Positions 62,534-64,000 of a stretch of 64,000 nucleotides of DNA are shown piece by piece. Every line of letters starts with the position of its first letter. The stretch's first letter is position 1. The DNA comes from Chlorobium sp. (lineage in GTDB: Bacteria; Bacteroidota; Chlorobiia; Chlorobiales; Chlorobiaceae). The stretch is from NCBI GenBank assembly GCA_028277485.1, contig JANQGE010000070.1:1-64000 (forward strand), read 5' to 3'. A program made the translations under genes and the position numbers. The notes below the pieces were generated by a model. It had not been told where the DNA came from, did not search any database, and saw only the letters and a list, made by a program, of their open reading frames with translations.

Positions 62534-62592
62534 TATCTTGACCCCGAAATGTTATTACTGACAGTTACTTGTCTCGTTTCATGTACGTATAG

Positions 62593-63132
62593 TTACTTGC
62601 CTGCGGCTTTTCCTTCCTTGCGGCGCACAACCTCATCCGAGTATTTGATCCCCTTGCCGCGGTATGGCTCGGGCTTGCGGAATGAGCGGATTTTAGCAGC
62701 CACCTGTCCAACAAGAGCCTTGTCAATGCCGCTGACAACGATAGATGTCGGATCGGGACATTCGATAGCTATCTCTTCGGGAGCCTTGAAGTAGATCATA
62801 TGTGAAAACCCGAGTGACAGCGCAAGGAACTCGCTTTTCTTCTCGGCACGGAAACCTACACCGTTGATGAGCAGCTTCTTGGTAAACCCTGCCGTTACCC
62901 CCTCGACCATGTTGCTGACGAGCATCCTGTACAAACCGTGCATGGCCCTCGAGCGTTTGCTGTCGTCAACCCGTTTCACGGTAACTTCACCTTCATTGAT
63001 GTCTACAGTGACTTCGGGCACCATTTTCTGCTGTAAGGTTCCTTTCGGTCCGGAAACCGTTATAACGCTATCTTTTATCTCAACCTTTGCCTGTTCTGCC
63101 AGCTTGATTGGCAGCTTTCCTATTCTTGACAT
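62593..63132 (-). CDS. rplF: 50S ribosomal protein L6
   Basis: A 179-residue protein of two similar domains. SRIGKLPIKL opens it, and PDPTSIVVSGIDKALVGQVAA and RKPEPYRGKGIKYSDEVVRRKEGK (in part) close it. It lies between rpsH and rplR. Confidence 0.97.
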   Translation of the reverse strand: MSRIGKLPIKLAEQAKVEIKDSVITVSGPKGTLQQKMVPEVTVDINEGEVTVKRVDDSKRSRAMHGLYRMLVSNMVEGVTAGFTKKLLINGVGFRAEKKSEFLALSLGFSHMIYFKAPEEIAIECPDPTSIVVSGIDKALVGQVAAKIRSFRKPEPYRGKGIKYSDEVVRRKEGKAAGK

Positions 63133-63160
63133 AATATCCCCGATTGCTTTGGCTTAATTT

Positions 63161-63556
63161 TTAAAGAATACGGAACAGGACTTCGCCGCCGACTCCTTGC
63201 TCTCTGGCCTCTTTATCGGTAATAACCCCTTTCGAAGTCGAAAGGATAAAAAGCCCCAGGCCTCCCAGATATTTTTTCAGACCCTTGCCTTCGTAAACCC
63301 TTCTTCCCGGCTTGCTTATTCTTGTAATCTCCCTGATGGTCGGCGAACCATCATCGGAATACTTCAACTCAACCCGAATGAAAGGAAACCGGTCAGCGGT
63401 TATCACCGTGTAGTTCCTGATGTAGCCTTTCTCAACAAGCAGTTTTGAAACATTCTCTTTGAGCTTGGAGTAAGGTATATCCGTAGTTGTATTTTTTGCG
63501 TTGCCCGCGTTTCTGATACGGGTAATATAGTCGGCAATTGAATCGGTTACAGGCAT
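63161..63556 (-). CDS. rpsH: 30S ribosomal protein S8
   Basis: A 131-residue protein. [25 protein letters not shown] (in part), [21 protein letters not shown] and [22 protein letters not shown] are typical (in part). Confidence 0.97.
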   Translation of the reverse strand: MPVTDSIADYITRIRNAGNAKNTTTDIPYSKLKENVSKLLVEKGYIRNYTVITADRFPFIRVELKYSDDGSPTIREITRISKPGRRVYEGKGLKKYLGGLGLFILSTSKGVITDKEAREQGVGGEVLFRIL

Positions 63557-63613
63557 AATACACTGTTAATTACTTTCAAAATGAACACTTTTGTCGCGCT
63601 ACATGATACCGGA

Positions 63614-63883
63614 CTACCAGCTTGCTTTTCTTACACCGGGCAACTTGCCCTCGAGAGCGAGCTTGCGGAACATCTGGCGGCAGAGACCAAACTTCTCATA
63701 CACACCACGGCCCCTTCCGGTCAGCACACAACGGGTTCTGACTCTGGTAGCGGAACTGTTCCTCGGAAGATTTCTGAGAGCCTCATAATCACCGGCTTTT
63801 TTCAGCGCTTCACGCTTGGCGGCATATTTCTCAACCAATACCGTCCTCTTTTCATTTCTTGCAATGACGCTTTTCTTGGCCAT
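63614..63883 (-). CDS. rpsN: 30S ribosomal protein S14
   Basis: An 89-residue protein of the longer, zinc-free form (no CxxC pairs): [56 protein letters not shown]. It lies between rplE and rpsH. Confidence 0.96.
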   Translation of the reverse strand: MAKKSVIARNEKRTVLVEKYAAKREALKKAGDYEALRNLPRNSSATRVRTRCVLTGRGRGVYEKFGLCRQMFRKLALEGKLPGVRKASW

Positions 63884-63900
63884 TTTTCCTCTTCTCTTGA

Positions 63901-64000
63901 TTAGTTGTTCTTCTTTCTAAACGGCATACCAAGCTCGGAGAGCAGCGCATATGCTTCTTCGTCAGTTCTCGCTGTTGTCACAAAACTGATATCCATACCC
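63901..64000 (-). CDS. rplE: 50S ribosomal protein L5, C-terminal part
   Basis: The last 32 residues before a TAA stop: [20 protein letters not shown], then [12 protein letters not shown]. This is the typical L5 end. The start lies beyond the window. Order rplE-rpsN-rpsH is canonical. Confidence 0.92.
   Translation of the reverse strand, partial: GMDISFVTTARTDEEAYALLSELGMPFRKKNN

Noticed and set aside
1..64000. CRISPR arrays, tRNA or rRNA genes
   Set aside because: No regularly spaced direct repeats, no tRNA-like T-arm words in a fitting context and no rRNA sequence were found by reading the gaps; a covariance-model scan was not possible here.

Overview
The window reads as a chromosomal segment of a green sulfur bacterium (Chlorobiales). 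The diagnostic genes are the dark-operative protochlorophyllide reductase set bchN-bchB-bchL (44469-48254), a UbiA-family synthase that fits bacteriochlorophyll c synthase BchK (9316-10326), a BchJ-family protein (39994-40566) and a membrane glycosyltransferase that fits the carotenoid glucosyltransferase CruC (5024-6184). From memory, cruC and bchK are also near neighbours in Chlorobaculum tepidum, which supports both calls.

Layout. 1-6200: an M23 peptidase, a sugar-dehydrogenase-like protein with no normal start codon, a seven-bladed WD40 protein, a VapC/Phd-type toxin-antitoxin pair and cruC. 6200-11750: hisG, lpxH, a phytol/farnesol-kinase-like gene overlapping bchK, and miaB, all leftward. 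11900-16570: an RND pump and a TolC-like channel, with no adaptor gene between them. 16600-24000: a small membrane protein, the leftward sulfur set cysK-nifS-nifU, an SDR, a RodZ-like protein and a large TPR/CHAT-like lipoprotein. 24270-26204: a CNNM/CBS protein and ndk. 26310-38121: a long leftward run (glgA, gmhB, hemW, a DUF2723 membrane protein, lpxA, a ROK kinase, comF, rsmE, an AI-2E-type permease, a D,D-carboxypeptidase) for envelope, glycogen and housekeeping work. 38240-44340: a lipoprotein, bchJ, and an accessory stretch with gene remnants, a toxin-antitoxin pair, small genes and a Microcystis viridis-type oligomannose lectin preceded by a 45-codon ORF. 44469-54900: bchL/B/N, a thiamine-binding-family protein, purA, engB, cysS, a mannose-1-phosphate guanylyltransferase-like gene and rsmG. 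54989-64000: the leftward spc/alpha ribosomal operon from rplE (cut by the window end) to rplQ.

A short inverted-repeat element recurs throughout. Its ends are GGGCACCTCTATTAATT and the complement, it is about 110-145 bp long, and it sits at nearly every accessory junction. At least five copies are flanked by perfect 4-bp AT-rich target duplications, so it behaves as a non-autonomous transposable element (MITE). One copy lies inside the ribosomal operon between map and infA. No transposase, rRNA, tRNA or CRISPR array was seen.

The most unusual items are the MITE family, the cysteine-rich MVL-type lectin with its leader ORF, a heptamer-phased tract at 35925-36060, the CHAT-like lipoprotein lacking the catalytic segment, and a mannose-1-phosphate guanylyltransferase with a disrupted nucleotide-binding signature.
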